DNA of 29,937 bases, from assembly GCA_035640715.1 (NCBI GenBank), contig DASQVO010000014.1, forward strand, positions 1 to 29,937, read 5' to 3'. The first letter of the stretch is position 1. Every line of letters starts with the position of its first letter. A program made the position numbers and the translations under genes. Positions 7,026-14,275 of this stretch are shown here, in pieces. Below the pieces are notes generated by a model. That model did no database searches. It saw nothing but the letters and a program-made list of their open reading frames with translations, and was not told the origin of the DNA. Source of the stretch: DASQVO01 sp035640715 (GTDB taxonomy: Bacteria; Actinomycetota; Actinomycetes; Streptosporangiales; Streptosporangiaceae).

Positions 7026-7054
7026 CGATAGCATCGTAAGTGACGATGTCGTCA
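7023..7054. promoter_or_regulatory. Double dyad before the short gene at 7076
   Basis: TGACGATGTCGTCA (7041-7054) is a perfect palindrome with 6-bp arms. Upstream, ACGAT and ATCGT flank AGC at 7025-7037. The arrangement matches 4804-4834, with C for T at the fourth position and its mirror. It ends 21 bases before an ATG with a good ribosome-binding site, so a regulated promoter has outlived the genes behind it. Confidence 0.6.
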
Positions 7055-7075
7055 GAAATTTGAAGGGAGCGGTCA

Positions 7076-7231
7076 ATGATCGGCCAGCTCGCACACCGGA
7101 AACTCTTCGTCGCCAGCCAAGCGGACTTCACCTACCTGCAGGACAACAATTCCGTCGAGGCCATCGTGGCCACCGATGACGGCGCGGCCGGCCTGGGCAC
7201 CCAGCGCACGGTGGCGAGGTACGCCCGATGA
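7076..7231 (+). CDS. Short protein of 51 residues, probable truncated gene
   Basis: The frame begins MIGQLAHRKLFVASQADF after GAAGGGAGC, a convincing ribosome-binding site 21 bases downstream of a palindromic operator. It ends in a TGA that overlaps the ATG of the acyl-CoA ligase remnant (ATGA), so the two were translationally coupled. I do not recognise the family. Given its length and the decayed state of the next gene it is probably the fused start and end of a larger catabolic gene. Confidence 0.4.
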   Translation: MIGQLAHRKLFVASQADFTYLQDNNSVEAIVATDDGAAGLGTQRTVARYAR

Positions 7232-7611
7232 CCGGGGATCTGCTGTGGCCGGGCTACGCCGCGCCCGCCGACCTTGCCGCGATCGAGGCGGTGCCGCTTG
7301 AGGCGCGCGGCCTTCCCGGCTCGACCTACACGCTGCTTGCGCAGGCCGCGGCGCGGTGGCCCCGCCGTACGGCGATCACCGTCCTGCCGGAGGCCGCCCG
7401 CTGGCGGGAGCCGCTGCGCCGAGCTGATCGCCGCCACTATCGCCGCGCAACTGGCCGGGATCGCGGCTCCCCTCAACGGCAGCCTGTCGCGCCGGCACCT
7501 CGCCGCGCGCACGCCGCCGTCGTCCGCCCCGACGGCACGGTCCTGCACGCTGGCCGCCAGCTGTCCGCGCTCTGCACCGCCCTGCCCGTCTTCGGCACGA
7601 ATCCCCGCTGA
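7228..7611 (+). pseudogene. AMP-dependent acyl-CoA ligase remnant with internal deletion
   Basis: Residues 1-61 match the N-terminus of actinobacterial acyl-CoA synthetases: LAAIEAVPLEARGLPGSTY, then LLAQAAARWPRRTAITVLPE. At about 7412 the frame shifts; in the next frame the sequence resumes as CAELIAATIAAQLAGIAAPL followed by NGSLSRRHL, a stretch that in intact enzymes lies some 40-50 residues further on. An internal deletion that also changed frame is the simplest reading. The AMP-binding motif and the catalytic C-terminal lysine are absent, so it cannot be active. It would have activated an aromatic or aliphatic acid for the neighbouring pathway. Confidence 0.72.
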
Positions 7612-7785
7612 CAACCACCGGCAGGTGCGGCACGCCTGAAAATGGAGCAATGATGCCCCGGGCGGCCGGCGTCCCGATCTACCGGCCCGGCCTGGCATCA
7701 CCGTCGGGCGTCCGGAGCAGGATGCAGGAGCCGCCGGCAGAGGCCAGCAGGGTGACCCCGGTGCTCGATCACGGGGCGTTGACCC

Positions 7786-7983
7786 GTGAAGGACGGGTGC
7801 GTCGTCGCAGGCAGGCGGCTATGCCAGCGGCTAGGTGAGGCGTTCCGCACCATCTTCGCCGCCATCACCGGCAACGGGACCGAACCGCTCAGCGACGAGG
7901 ACCTCGCCGCCCTCGACAGGGTCATCCTCGAGATCACGTGCGCCAGAGTCTACGGGGCGTCCTATCTCCCGGCCGCCGGATAG
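7786..7983 (+). pseudogene. Possible MarR-type C-terminal remnant
   Basis: A GTG-started frame contains RLGEAFRTIFAAITGN and PLSDEDLAALDRVILEI, which is like the last helices of MarR-family regulators where LSDEDLAAL-type segments are common. No winged helix precedes it. The N-terminal 15 residues look non-coding. The assignment is weak; it could equally be an unrelated helical tail. Confidence 0.25.
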
Positions 7984-8298
7984 GCAAGGCGCCTCCGTGC
8001 GCCACGACGTTGAACAGCCAGCGGCCTCGCCTAAGGGATCACGCTGGACCTCTGGATGCGGCCTGTGGCCACGTGTCCGCCTGATTTCCCTGGTCAGCGG
8101 GACCGGAACAGGCAGCGGGAGAATAGATCCCTATCTATGTTTCTAATTAATAACGTTTATGGTCATAGAGGCTAATAACGGCTTAACCAGCCATCTACTC
8201 TGAGGGACCAGCACCTTACGGAACCGCATCCATGCAGGCCAGGCCGGTCTAGCGCTTCCGGCCCAGCCGCTGGCCCGATCCCTATGGAGGGCGAATTA
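7984..8298. other. Non-coding stretch with an AT-rich block (about 8120-8200)
   Basis: No gene is recognised here. Bases of about 8120-8200 are strikingly AT-rich for this genome, with TTTCTAATTAATAACG and a partial direct repeat CTAATAACGG about 30 bases later. This is the likely promoter and regulator-binding region for the depolymerase gene at 8384. Confidence 0.45.
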
Positions 8299-8349
8299 GT
8301 GAGCGTGGAAGTTGGGGCGCGGACCATCCGCCTCTTGATCCAGCGCTAG
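8299..8349 (+). other. Sixteen-codon open frame upstream of the depolymerase gene
   Basis: GTG at 8299 follows GGAGGG by 7 bases and opens a 16-codon frame (VSVEVGARTIRLLIQR) that stops 34 bases before the depolymerase start. Its ribosome-binding site is better than that of the depolymerase. It could be a leader peptide, or a chance match. Confidence 0.25.
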
Positions 8350-8383
8350 GACGCTACGTCACCGCCCCATCAGAAAGCTGACT

Positions 8384-9247
8384 GTGCCTCAGAACCCTGA
8401 ACCCGACTCCCGTGATGAGATCAGAACCGTCCGCGCGCTCGGCCATGATCTTCGTGTCTCGATCCGGCCCGGCACTGACCCGGTCGCGCCGCCGCTGCTG
8501 ATGCTGATGGGCATCGGCGGCAACATCGAAATGTGGGAGCCGCTGCGCAGCACGCTCACCGAACGCGTGGGGATGACCACCGTGGCATTCGATGTCCCGG
8601 GCACCGGTGAATCCCCGCCACCCCTGTTCCCGCTGCCGTTGCCGGGTCTCGCGCTGCTAACCAGCCGGCTGCTGCGGATCCTCGAACTCGACCGCGTCGA
8701 CGTGCTCGGCCTCTCCTGGGGCGGGCTGCTCGCCCAGCAGCTTGCCCTGACCGCATCCAGGCAAGTCCACCGGCTTGTCCTCGCCTCCACCAGCGTCGGG
8801 CTCGGCAGCATCCCCGGCGGCTGGTCCGCCCTCCGCGCCCTGGCAACCCCCGCCCGGTACCAATCGATGGGGCAACTCAACGACGCACTCGACGTATTCG
8901 GCGGCAATGCCGACGACTACGCGAGCGATGCCATGCGCATCCACAACCAGGCACGACTCGCCCGCCCCCCATCGATCTGCGGCTACTACGGCCAAATTGC
9001 CAGCCTGGCCGGCTGGACCAGCCTCCCCTGGCTACCGCTGATCCGGCAACCCGCGCTGGTGCTCTGCGGAAGCGCCGACCAGGCGGTACCCGCGATCAAC
9101 AGCCGTGTTCTCGCGACGCTCCTCCCTCACGCCGAACTCGAAATACTCCGTGGCGGCGGCCACCTCGTACTCTTCGAACAGCTCGCTGCGAGTGTCGATC
9201 TGCTAGCGAAGTTCCTGGGTACCCCACCGGACGAGAGCAAACTGTAG
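8384..9247 (+). CDS. phaZ: PhaZ-like intracellular polyhydroxyalkanoate depolymerase (alpha/beta hydrolase)
   Basis: The 287-residue product is an alpha/beta hydrolase with nucleophile S111 in VLGLSWGGLLAQQ, D232 in CGSADQAVPA and H260 in GGGHLVLF, plus an oxyanion-side LMGIGGNIEMW motif near residue 41. The overall pattern, including FDVPGTGES, LVLAST near 132, CGYYGQIASLAGWTSLPWL at about 199-217 and the start of the cap region, follows the medium-chain-length PHA depolymerases (PhaZ) of Pseudomonas, which release 3-hydroxyacids from storage granules. Length fits. It starts at GTG 8384, with only a weak GAAAG upstream; no better start keeps the conserved N-terminus. No PHA synthase is in the window, so a related polyester or ester hydrolase cannot be excluded. 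Confidence 0.8.
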   Translation: MPQNPEPDSRDEIRTVRALGHDLRVSIRPGTDPVAPPLLMLMGIGGNIEMWEPLRSTLTERVGMTTVAFDVPGTGESPPPLFPLPLPGLALLTSRLLRILELDRVDVLGLSWGGLLAQQLALTASRQVHRLVLASTSVGLGSIPGGWSALRALATPARYQSMGQLNDALDVFGGNADDYASDAMRIHNQARLARPPSICGYYGQIASLAGWTSLPWLPLIRQPALVLCGSADQAVPAINSRVLATLLPHAELEILRGGGHLVLFEQLAASVDLLAKFLGTPPDESKL

Positions 9248-9286
9248 GCCTCGGCCACCCGGCCTGCGTCCCCATGGAGGTGAACC

Positions 9287-9466
9287 ATGATCGACGGTGC
9301 CGACGTCGTCGTCCACGGCTACCGTCCAGGCGCCCTCGCAGCGTTCGGTCTGCAGTCCGATGCCGGGCCGGTCACGGTGGTCACCCCACCCGGCACACCC
9401 GGCAACCGCACCCTGGCCTGGCCACCGCGGCTTGCCACCTACAGCCAGGACCCGCCGGCATGGTGA
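9287..9466 (+). pseudogene. CaiB/BaiF CoA-transferase (family III) fragment
   Basis: A 59-codon frame with GGAGGTG upstream reads MIDGADVVVHGYRPGALAAF, matching the ADVVV-GYRPGAL-FGL segment found in the middle of family III CoA-transferases. After about 22 residues the similarity stops and the remainder is Pro/Thr-rich. Intact enzymes have 380-450 residues. It is a fragment that happens to have a start-like context after the depolymerase. Confidence 0.6.
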
Positions 9467-9515
9467 GCCCCCGCCGCACGCCGGCCATTCACAGCCGTCC
9501 TTCCCATCACCACCA

Positions 9516-10367
9516 CTAGCTGCGCCCCGCCTCGGCGAAGTGCTCTTGCCCCAGCACGGCGAGCAGCTGCAATTTCTCGTAGCCCTCGGTGCGCGGTGGA
9601 GCGGTGAGCACGAGCAGCGCCTGCGACTGATCCTCGGTGAACAGCACCTGGCAGTCCACCTCGATCGCGCCGAGCTCGGGATGGATGAGCGTCTTGTGGT
9701 CCTCGAAGCGCTTGGCGACCTCGTGCCGTTCCCACAGCTCGGCGAACTCCGCGCTCGCCTTCTGCAGCGCCCGCACGAGCTCCCCGGCCCGCGACTGCGG
9801 GCCCATCGACCCGTACGCGGCGCGCAGGTTCGCAACCAGGGCACGGCTCTGCCGGTTGCGGTCGTGCTCGGGGTAGCGCAGCCGCTCCGCAGGATCGGTA
9901 AACCAGCGGTAGATCTCGCTGCGCGCGAGGCCCGTGCAGCCCGACTTGTCGCCGAACAAGGCGGCGGCCATCCGGTTCTGCACGAGCGTCTCGCCCAGGT
10001 TGGACAGAATGAGCGCCGGGGTGTCGTCGAGGCGGTCCAGCACCCGCAGCAGCGCCGGGGCGACGTGCGCCGGGGCCGGCACCGATGCCGGGGCGCCCCG
10101 CCCCGCCACCTGGAACAGGTAGTCGCGCTCGCCGGCTCTCAGCCGCAGCGCCCGGGCAAGCGACGCAAGCATCTGCTCGCTCGGCTGCGGACCGCGCTGC
10201 TGCTCAAGCCGCGTGTAGTAGTCGGTCGACATCGCAGCAAGGGCCGCGACCTCCTCACGCCGCAGGCCCGGGGCCCGGCGGCGCGCGCCCGCGGGGAGCC
10301 CGACGTCCTCGGGCTGCAGCGCCTCCCGGCGGCGGCGCAAGAAGTCCGCCAGTGCTGCACGATCCAT
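9516..10367 (-). CDS. XRE-family regulator with MmyB-like ligand-binding domain
   Basis: The 283-residue product has an N-terminal XRE helix-turn-helix (about residues 8-75) containing APGLRREEVAALAAMSTDYY and TRLEQQRG, then the MmyB-like domain that ends with LLVLTAPP and a Gly-Tyr-Glu-Lys-Leu segment. This two-domain layout is a large actinobacterial family; the C-terminal domain is reported to bind fatty-acid-like ligands in the structural homologue. It is divergent from a short-chain dehydrogenase across 101 bases, a conserved pairing for this family, so it probably controls that gene and itself. The start at 10367 is the only one keeping the HTH; the ribosome-binding site is weak. Confidence 0.9.
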   Translation of the reverse strand: MDRAALADFLRRRREALQPEDVGLPAGARRRAPGLRREEVAALAAMSTDYYTRLEQQRGPQPSEQMLASLARALRLRAGERDYLFQVAGRGAPASVPAPAHVAPALLRVLDRLDDTPALILSNLGETLVQNRMAAALFGDKSGCTGLARSEIYRWFTDPAERLRYPEHDRNRQSRALVANLRAAYGSMGPQSRAGELVRALQKASAEFAELWERHEVAKRFEDHKTLIHPELGAIEVDCQVLFTEDQSQALLVLTAPPRTEGYEKLQLLAVLGQEHFAEAGRS

Positions 10368-10468
10368 AGTCCCAGTATCGGCTCCACGCCCGAGCGCGAA
10401 CCAGGGACCGCCGATCCCCCGATATCCGGTCTCTGCACACGCCGCGGCCGACGGGCAAGACTCGAAGC
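10368..10468. promoter_or_regulatory. Divergent XRE/SDR promoter region
   Basis: The 101 bases between the two starts must hold both promoters. Related segments CAGTATCGGC and CCGATATCCGG lie on either side of the centre and form imperfect inverted repeats, which are candidates for the XRE regulator's binding site. I see no clear consensus -10/-35 boxes. Confidence 0.4.
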
Positions 10469-11233
10469 ATGAACATCTCCGGAAGCACCATCTTCATCCC
10501 CGGCTCCACGAGCGGCATCGGTCTCGCCCTCGCGCTCGAGCTGCAGGCCAGGGGTAACACCGTCATCGTCGGCGGCCGGCGGACCGAGTTGCTCGAGCGG
10601 ATCGCCGCGCAGTACCCCGGCATCGACACTGTGCAGATCGACACGACGGATGCCGCGAGCATCGACTCCGCCGCGAAGCAGGTGCTGGCCAAGCACCCCG
10701 ACCTCAACGTCCTCGTCACGATGGCCGGCATCATGCGCATTGAGGACTGGCACAAGCCCGACTCGTTCCTCGCCTCGGCCGAGTCGGTCGTGACGACCAA
10801 CGTGCTCGGCCCGATCCGGCTCATCGCCGCGTTCATCCAGTACCTGCAGGCGCAGCCGGACGCCACCATCATGACCGTCTCCTCGGGCCTCGCGTTCGCG
10901 CCGCTCAAGATCACACCCAGCTACAACGCGTCGAAGGCCGCAATCCACATGCTCAGCGAGTCGATCCGGCTGCAGCTCGCCGACACGACCGTGAAGATCG
11001 TGGAGCTCGAGCCGCCGTCCGTCCGCACCTCGCTGCTGCCCGGCCAGGAGGACAGCGAGTTCGCGATGCCGCTGGAGGAGTTCGTGGCGGAGGCCGTCGC
11101 GCTGCTGGAGGCCCAGCCCGACGCGAAGGAGATCCAGGTCGAGCGCGTGAAGTTCCTGCGCTACGGCGAGGCGCGCGGCGACTACGACCAGGTCGTTGAG
11201 ACGCTCAACGCGTCTGACCCGCACGGGAAATAG
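10469..11233 (+). CDS. Short-chain dehydrogenase/reductase (DltE-like)
   Basis: The 254-residue product is a classical SDR. The Rossmann motif is PGSTSGIG (residues 11-18), the structural MAGIM replaces NAG at 85-89, and the catalytic set is N111, S139 (TVSSG), Y152 and K156 (YNASK). Arg residues after the second beta strand (GGRR at 35-38) suggest NADP(H) preference. The subgroup is like DltE/YbbO oxidoreductases. It is paired divergently with the XRE regulator, which likely controls it. The substrate is unknown. The ribosome-binding site (GAAGC) is weak and close to the ATG. Confidence 0.9.
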   Translation: MNISGSTIFIPGSTSGIGLALALELQARGNTVIVGGRRTELLERIAAQYPGIDTVQIDTTDAASIDSAAKQVLAKHPDLNVLVTMAGIMRIEDWHKPDSFLASAESVVTTNVLGPIRLIAAFIQYLQAQPDATIMTVSSGLAFAPLKITPSYNASKAAIHMLSESIRLQLADTTVKIVELEPPSVRTSLLPGQEDSEFAMPLEEFVAEAVALLEAQPDAKEIQVERVKFLRYGEARGDYDQVVETLNASDPHGK

Positions 11234-11526
11234 CCAAGCATGCACCGCCAGCGCTCTCCCCCCGGCTGCTGCCCGATTCACCATTGAACGACCCGTCGCC
11301 TCCGGTAGCTCGCAAGCCTTGCCGCGCCAGAGTCCGCCGGCTCTCCTGACCGTGACAACGCGCGGCAGCACCATCTGCGGGGTTTGCATGCCGGTCCGCA
11401 CCGGCCGACAGTGGAGGGAGGCAATGAGGCTCGCCTGAACCGTGGAGCCCGACGCCGTCTGCACGACCTGCCGGGCTTCCGCTGATGGCCTCTGCGAAGC
11501 GATCGCCTCACGGCGAGGAGGCCGCG

Positions 11527-11703
11527 ATGCAATCCACTCTGTATCTGCGGATCGTGATCTTGAGTGTGGAGCCCGGCGCCTGGTGCGACAGGTGCGGCTT
11601 CCCCTCCGCGTCAACGGTCAGCTATGTACTCGAGCCCGCGGCGGGCGGGATGCCGGCCGCGTTGCGGCTCCTCACATACTGCGAAGCCTGCGAAGGCGCG
11701 TAA
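11527..11703 (+). CDS. Small protein with two CxxC pairs (zinc-ribbon-like)
   Basis: The 58-residue product starts at ATG 11527, 6 bases after GAGGAGG, a much better context than the ATG at 11485. It contains CDRC at about residues 19-22 and CEAC near the C-terminus at 53-56, a spacing typical of a zinc ribbon or treble-clef knuckle with a beta-hairpin between (a TVSYVLEP strand). I know no function. It is followed by a strong terminator hairpin at 11724-11754, which supports it being a real transcription unit. Function could be nucleic-acid or protein binding. Confidence 0.6.
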   Translation: MQSTLYLRIVILSVEPGAWCDRCGFPSASTVSYVLEPAAGGMPAALRLLTYCEACEGA

Positions 11704-11723
11704 TGCGGCACGCATGACCCGGC

Positions 11724-11754
11724 GGGCATGGCCAGCCAGGGGCTGGCCATGCCC
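11724..11754. terminator. Perfect 14-bp hairpin between convergent genes
   Basis: GGGCATGGCCAGCC and GGCTGGCCATGCCC are exact complements around an AGG loop. It lies between the ends of the small CxxC protein gene (plus strand) and the acetyl-CoA synthetase gene (minus strand), and being symmetric could serve both. No long U-tract follows in either direction. Confidence 0.7.
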
Positions 11755-11795
11755 CTGCGGCTCCGGGCGGGTGCCAGCGCCTCCGCCTCGCTGCG

Positions 11796-13907
11796 CTACC
11801 GCGTCCCGAATGCCTGTATCTCTGCGCGCTCCTGCTCGGTGAGTTCCCGCGGCACCTCGCCACGTGCCACCTTCTCGTGCTGCACCTGGTGGCGAATGGT
11901 ATCCACGATCTCGGGATTGGCCAGGGTGGTGATGTCGCCGATGTCGGCGAAGTTGGATGTCGCCGCGATCACCCGGCGCATGATCTTGCCGGATCTGGTC
12001 TTGGGCATGTCGGGGACGATCCAGACCTCCTTGGGCCTGGCGATCTTGCCGATCTGGCTCTCGATCGCCGCAGAGACCTTGTCCTCGATCTCCTTGCCTG
12101 CTTCCAGCCCCGGCTTCAGCGAGACGTACACCTCGACCACCCGGCCGCGCAGTTCGTCGATCACCGGGACGGCGGCCGCCTCGGCCACCTCTGGGACGGT
12201 GATCGCCGCGGATTCGATCTCCTTGGTGCCCAGCCGGTGGCCGGCGACGTTGATCACGTCATCGATCCGGCCGAGGATGCGGATGTAACCGTCGGTGGCC
12301 TGGACAGCGCCGTCACCGCTCAGGAACGGCCAATCGTGCCAGTCCTTGCTGCTGCGGTCTTTGTTGTACTTGGCGAAATAAGCCTCGATGAAGCGGTCGG
12401 GGTTGCCCCACACCGTCTGCATCATCCCTGGCCAGGGGTTGCGGATGCAGATGTTGCCGGCCTTGCCGCTGCCGGGCTCGATGACGTTGCCCTTGTCGTC
12501 GTAGATGACGGGATAGATGCCGAGGACCCCGGGGCCGCAGCTGCCGGGCTTCATCGACTGCAGGGCAGGCAGGGTGCTGCCAAGGAAGCCGCCGGTCTCG
12601 GTCATCCACCAGGTGTCGGTGATGACTGCTTCCTCCTTGCCGATGTACTGGTGATACCACCGCCACACCTCGGGCTCGATCGGCTCCCCGACGGTCGTCA
12701 TCGACTTGAAGTGATAGTTGTACTTGGCCGGCTCATCTGGGCCGGCCATGCGCAGCATCCGGATCGACGTCGGGGAGGTGTGGAAGATGTTCACCCCCAG
12801 CCGCTCGGCGATCCGCCACGGCCGCCCCGCATCAGGGTAGTTGGGCGTGCCCTCGAAGACCACCGTCGTCGTGCCCAGGGCCAGCGGCCCGTAGACGATA
12901 TAGGAGTGGCCGGTGATCCACCCGATGTCGGCCAGGCACCAGTAGGTGTCCTCTGGGTGGATGTCCAGATAGTACTTGCACGTGCCCGCCACATACGACA
13001 GGTACCCGCCGGTGCTGTGCTGGGCGCCCTTGGGCCGGCCGGTCGTGCCGCTGGAGTACATGATGAACAGCGGCGCCTCGGCTGGCATCGAGACCGGCTG
13101 GACGATCTTCCGCTGGTAGTCCGGCATCAGCTCATCGACGAAGAAATCGCGTCCCTCGGCCATCGGAGTCTCGGACGCGTACTGACCCGGGTGACGGCGG
13201 AAGACCAGCACCTTGTCCACGTCCTGGCCCTGCTCACGCGCCACCGCCAGCGCCTCGTCGGCCTTGGCCTTGTGGTCGAGCAACCGGCCGCTGCGGTAAT
13301 AGCCGTCGATCGTGATCAGGAGCCGGCTTCCGGAGTCGGCGATCCTCACCCCGCACGCGTTACCGCCGAACCCGCCGAACACCTCCGAATGGATGACCCC
13401 AAGCCGGGCACACGCCAGCATCGCGACCGGCAGTTCGGGGACCATCGGCATGTGCAGCGTCACCCGGTCGCCCGTCTTCAGGCCGCAGAAGTCGCGCAGC
13501 AGCGTGGCGAACTCGTTGACCCGCTGGTATAGCTCCTGGTAGGTGATCGCCACCGGCTCGGCGTCCTCGGGCTCCGGCACGAAGATGATCGCCGCCTTGT
13601 TCGCGTTGCCGGTCAGGTGCCTGTCGATGCAGTTGTAGCAGGCATTGAGCCGGCCGCCGACGAACCACTTCCAGAACGGCGGGTTGCTCGTGTCGAGCGT
13701 GGTATGCCAGTACTTGTCCCAGGTGAGCAGGTCCGCATACTCCCGGAAGCACTCGGGGAACTTGTCCTCGCCGAACCGTTCCAGTATCGCCGGATCTGAT
13801 GCGTTGGCCTGGCCGATGAACTTGGGCGGCGGGTAGTGGTATTCCTCCTCGCGCCAGTGGACCGCGATCTGCGCTTCCGATTCTTGCATTTCCGGTGCTC
13901 TAGCCAT
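11796..13907 (-). CDS. acsA: Acetyl-CoA synthetase (AMP-forming)
   Basis: The 703-residue product makes acetyl-CoA from acetate, ATP and CoA through acetyl-AMP. Motifs in order: the ACS N-terminal segment FWKWFVGGRLNACYNCIDRH (about 78-97), the P-loop YSSGTTGRPKG (about 285), the TDTWWMTETGG core, SGDGA and GRIDDVINVAGHRLGT of the hinge, and the acetylatable lysine in TRSGKIMRR (about 641). It is about 50 residues longer than typical Acs (about 650). Part of this is a hydrophilic N-terminal extension. The start at 13907 has GAAAGG upstream. It stands alone on the minus strand, 368 bases downstream of phosphoribulokinase. A related propionyl-CoA or other short-chain specificity cannot be excluded. 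Confidence 0.9.
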   Translation of the reverse strand: MARAPEMQESEAQIAVHWREEEYHYPPPKFIGQANASDPAILERFGEDKFPECFREYADLLTWDKYWHTTLDTSNPPFWKWFVGGRLNACYNCIDRHLTGNANKAAIIFVPEPEDAEPVAITYQELYQRVNEFATLLRDFCGLKTGDRVTLHMPMVPELPVAMLACARLGVIHSEVFGGFGGNACGVRIADSGSRLLITIDGYYRSGRLLDHKAKADEALAVAREQGQDVDKVLVFRRHPGQYASETPMAEGRDFFVDELMPDYQRKIVQPVSMPAEAPLFIMYSSGTTGRPKGAQHSTGGYLSYVAGTCKYYLDIHPEDTYWCLADIGWITGHSYIVYGPLALGTTTVVFEGTPNYPDAGRPWRIAERLGVNIFHTSPTSIRMLRMAGPDEPAKYNYHFKSMTTVGEPIEPEVWRWYHQYIGKEEAVITDTWWMTETGGFLGSTLPALQSMKPGSCGPGVLGIYPVIYDDKGNVIEPGSGKAGNICIRNPWPGMMQTVWGNPDRFIEAYFAKYNKDRSSKDWHDWPFLSGDGAVQATDGYIRILGRIDDVINVAGHRLGTKEIESAAITVPEVAEAAAVPVIDELRGRVVEVYVSLKPGLEAGKEIEDKVSAAIESQIGKIARPKEVWIVPDMPKTRSGKIMRRVIAATSNFADIGDITTLANPEIVDTIRHQVQHEKVARGEVPRELTEQERAEIQAFGTR

Positions 13908-14275
13908 GGCACGGCCTTTCTCTAAAGATCACCCCGTAAGCGGTAAGACCCGTCTCAGCTCGCGACGACTCGCGCGCAGGGCCCACCGATTCGTGCCACG
14001 ATGGCCGACGTGGCAAGTTCGTGCGTGACAGCGCCCGCCGCCGCGCAGCGCGCAGGAGGGTTCCTCCGGCGAGGCAATGCCGCATCATCACCATCGCCGT
14101 CCAGCGATCAAGGGCCGCTGTCCGGGCTGTCACACAGATCCCCTCACCTGGGGAGGTTAAAAATCAGCCTAACTCCGCTGGTCACATGGCACCACTCCCG
14201 TTTCGCGGTGGCATCGGTACAGCAGGTACGCGGATGCGGGGCCGGAGGGCAGACATGCTGGTGCTCATGGGCAGC
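13908..14275. other. Intergenic region between phosphoribulokinase and acetyl-CoA synthetase
   Basis: No gene is recognised in these 368 bases. They must contain the acetyl-CoA synthetase promoter. A stretch near 14155-14175 (GGTTAAAAATCAGCCTAAC) is more AT-rich than its surroundings and shares a half-site AGCCTAAC with the iron box at 17959, but the other half does not match. Confidence 0.45.

Noticed and set aside
10139..11614. A long minus-strand frame (about 491 codons)
   Set aside because: It covers the antisense of the SDR gene and part of the XRE gene out of frame; both of those have clear motifs.
11877..13532. A long open frame (about 551 codons) on the plus strand
   Set aside because: It is antisense to acetyl-CoA synthetase, whose motifs are all present; GC-rich codons leave the opposite strand open.
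14150..14178. Possible second DtxR/IdeR box upstream of acetyl-CoA synthetase
   Set aside because: Only the AGCCTAAC half matches; the other half of the dyad is absent.
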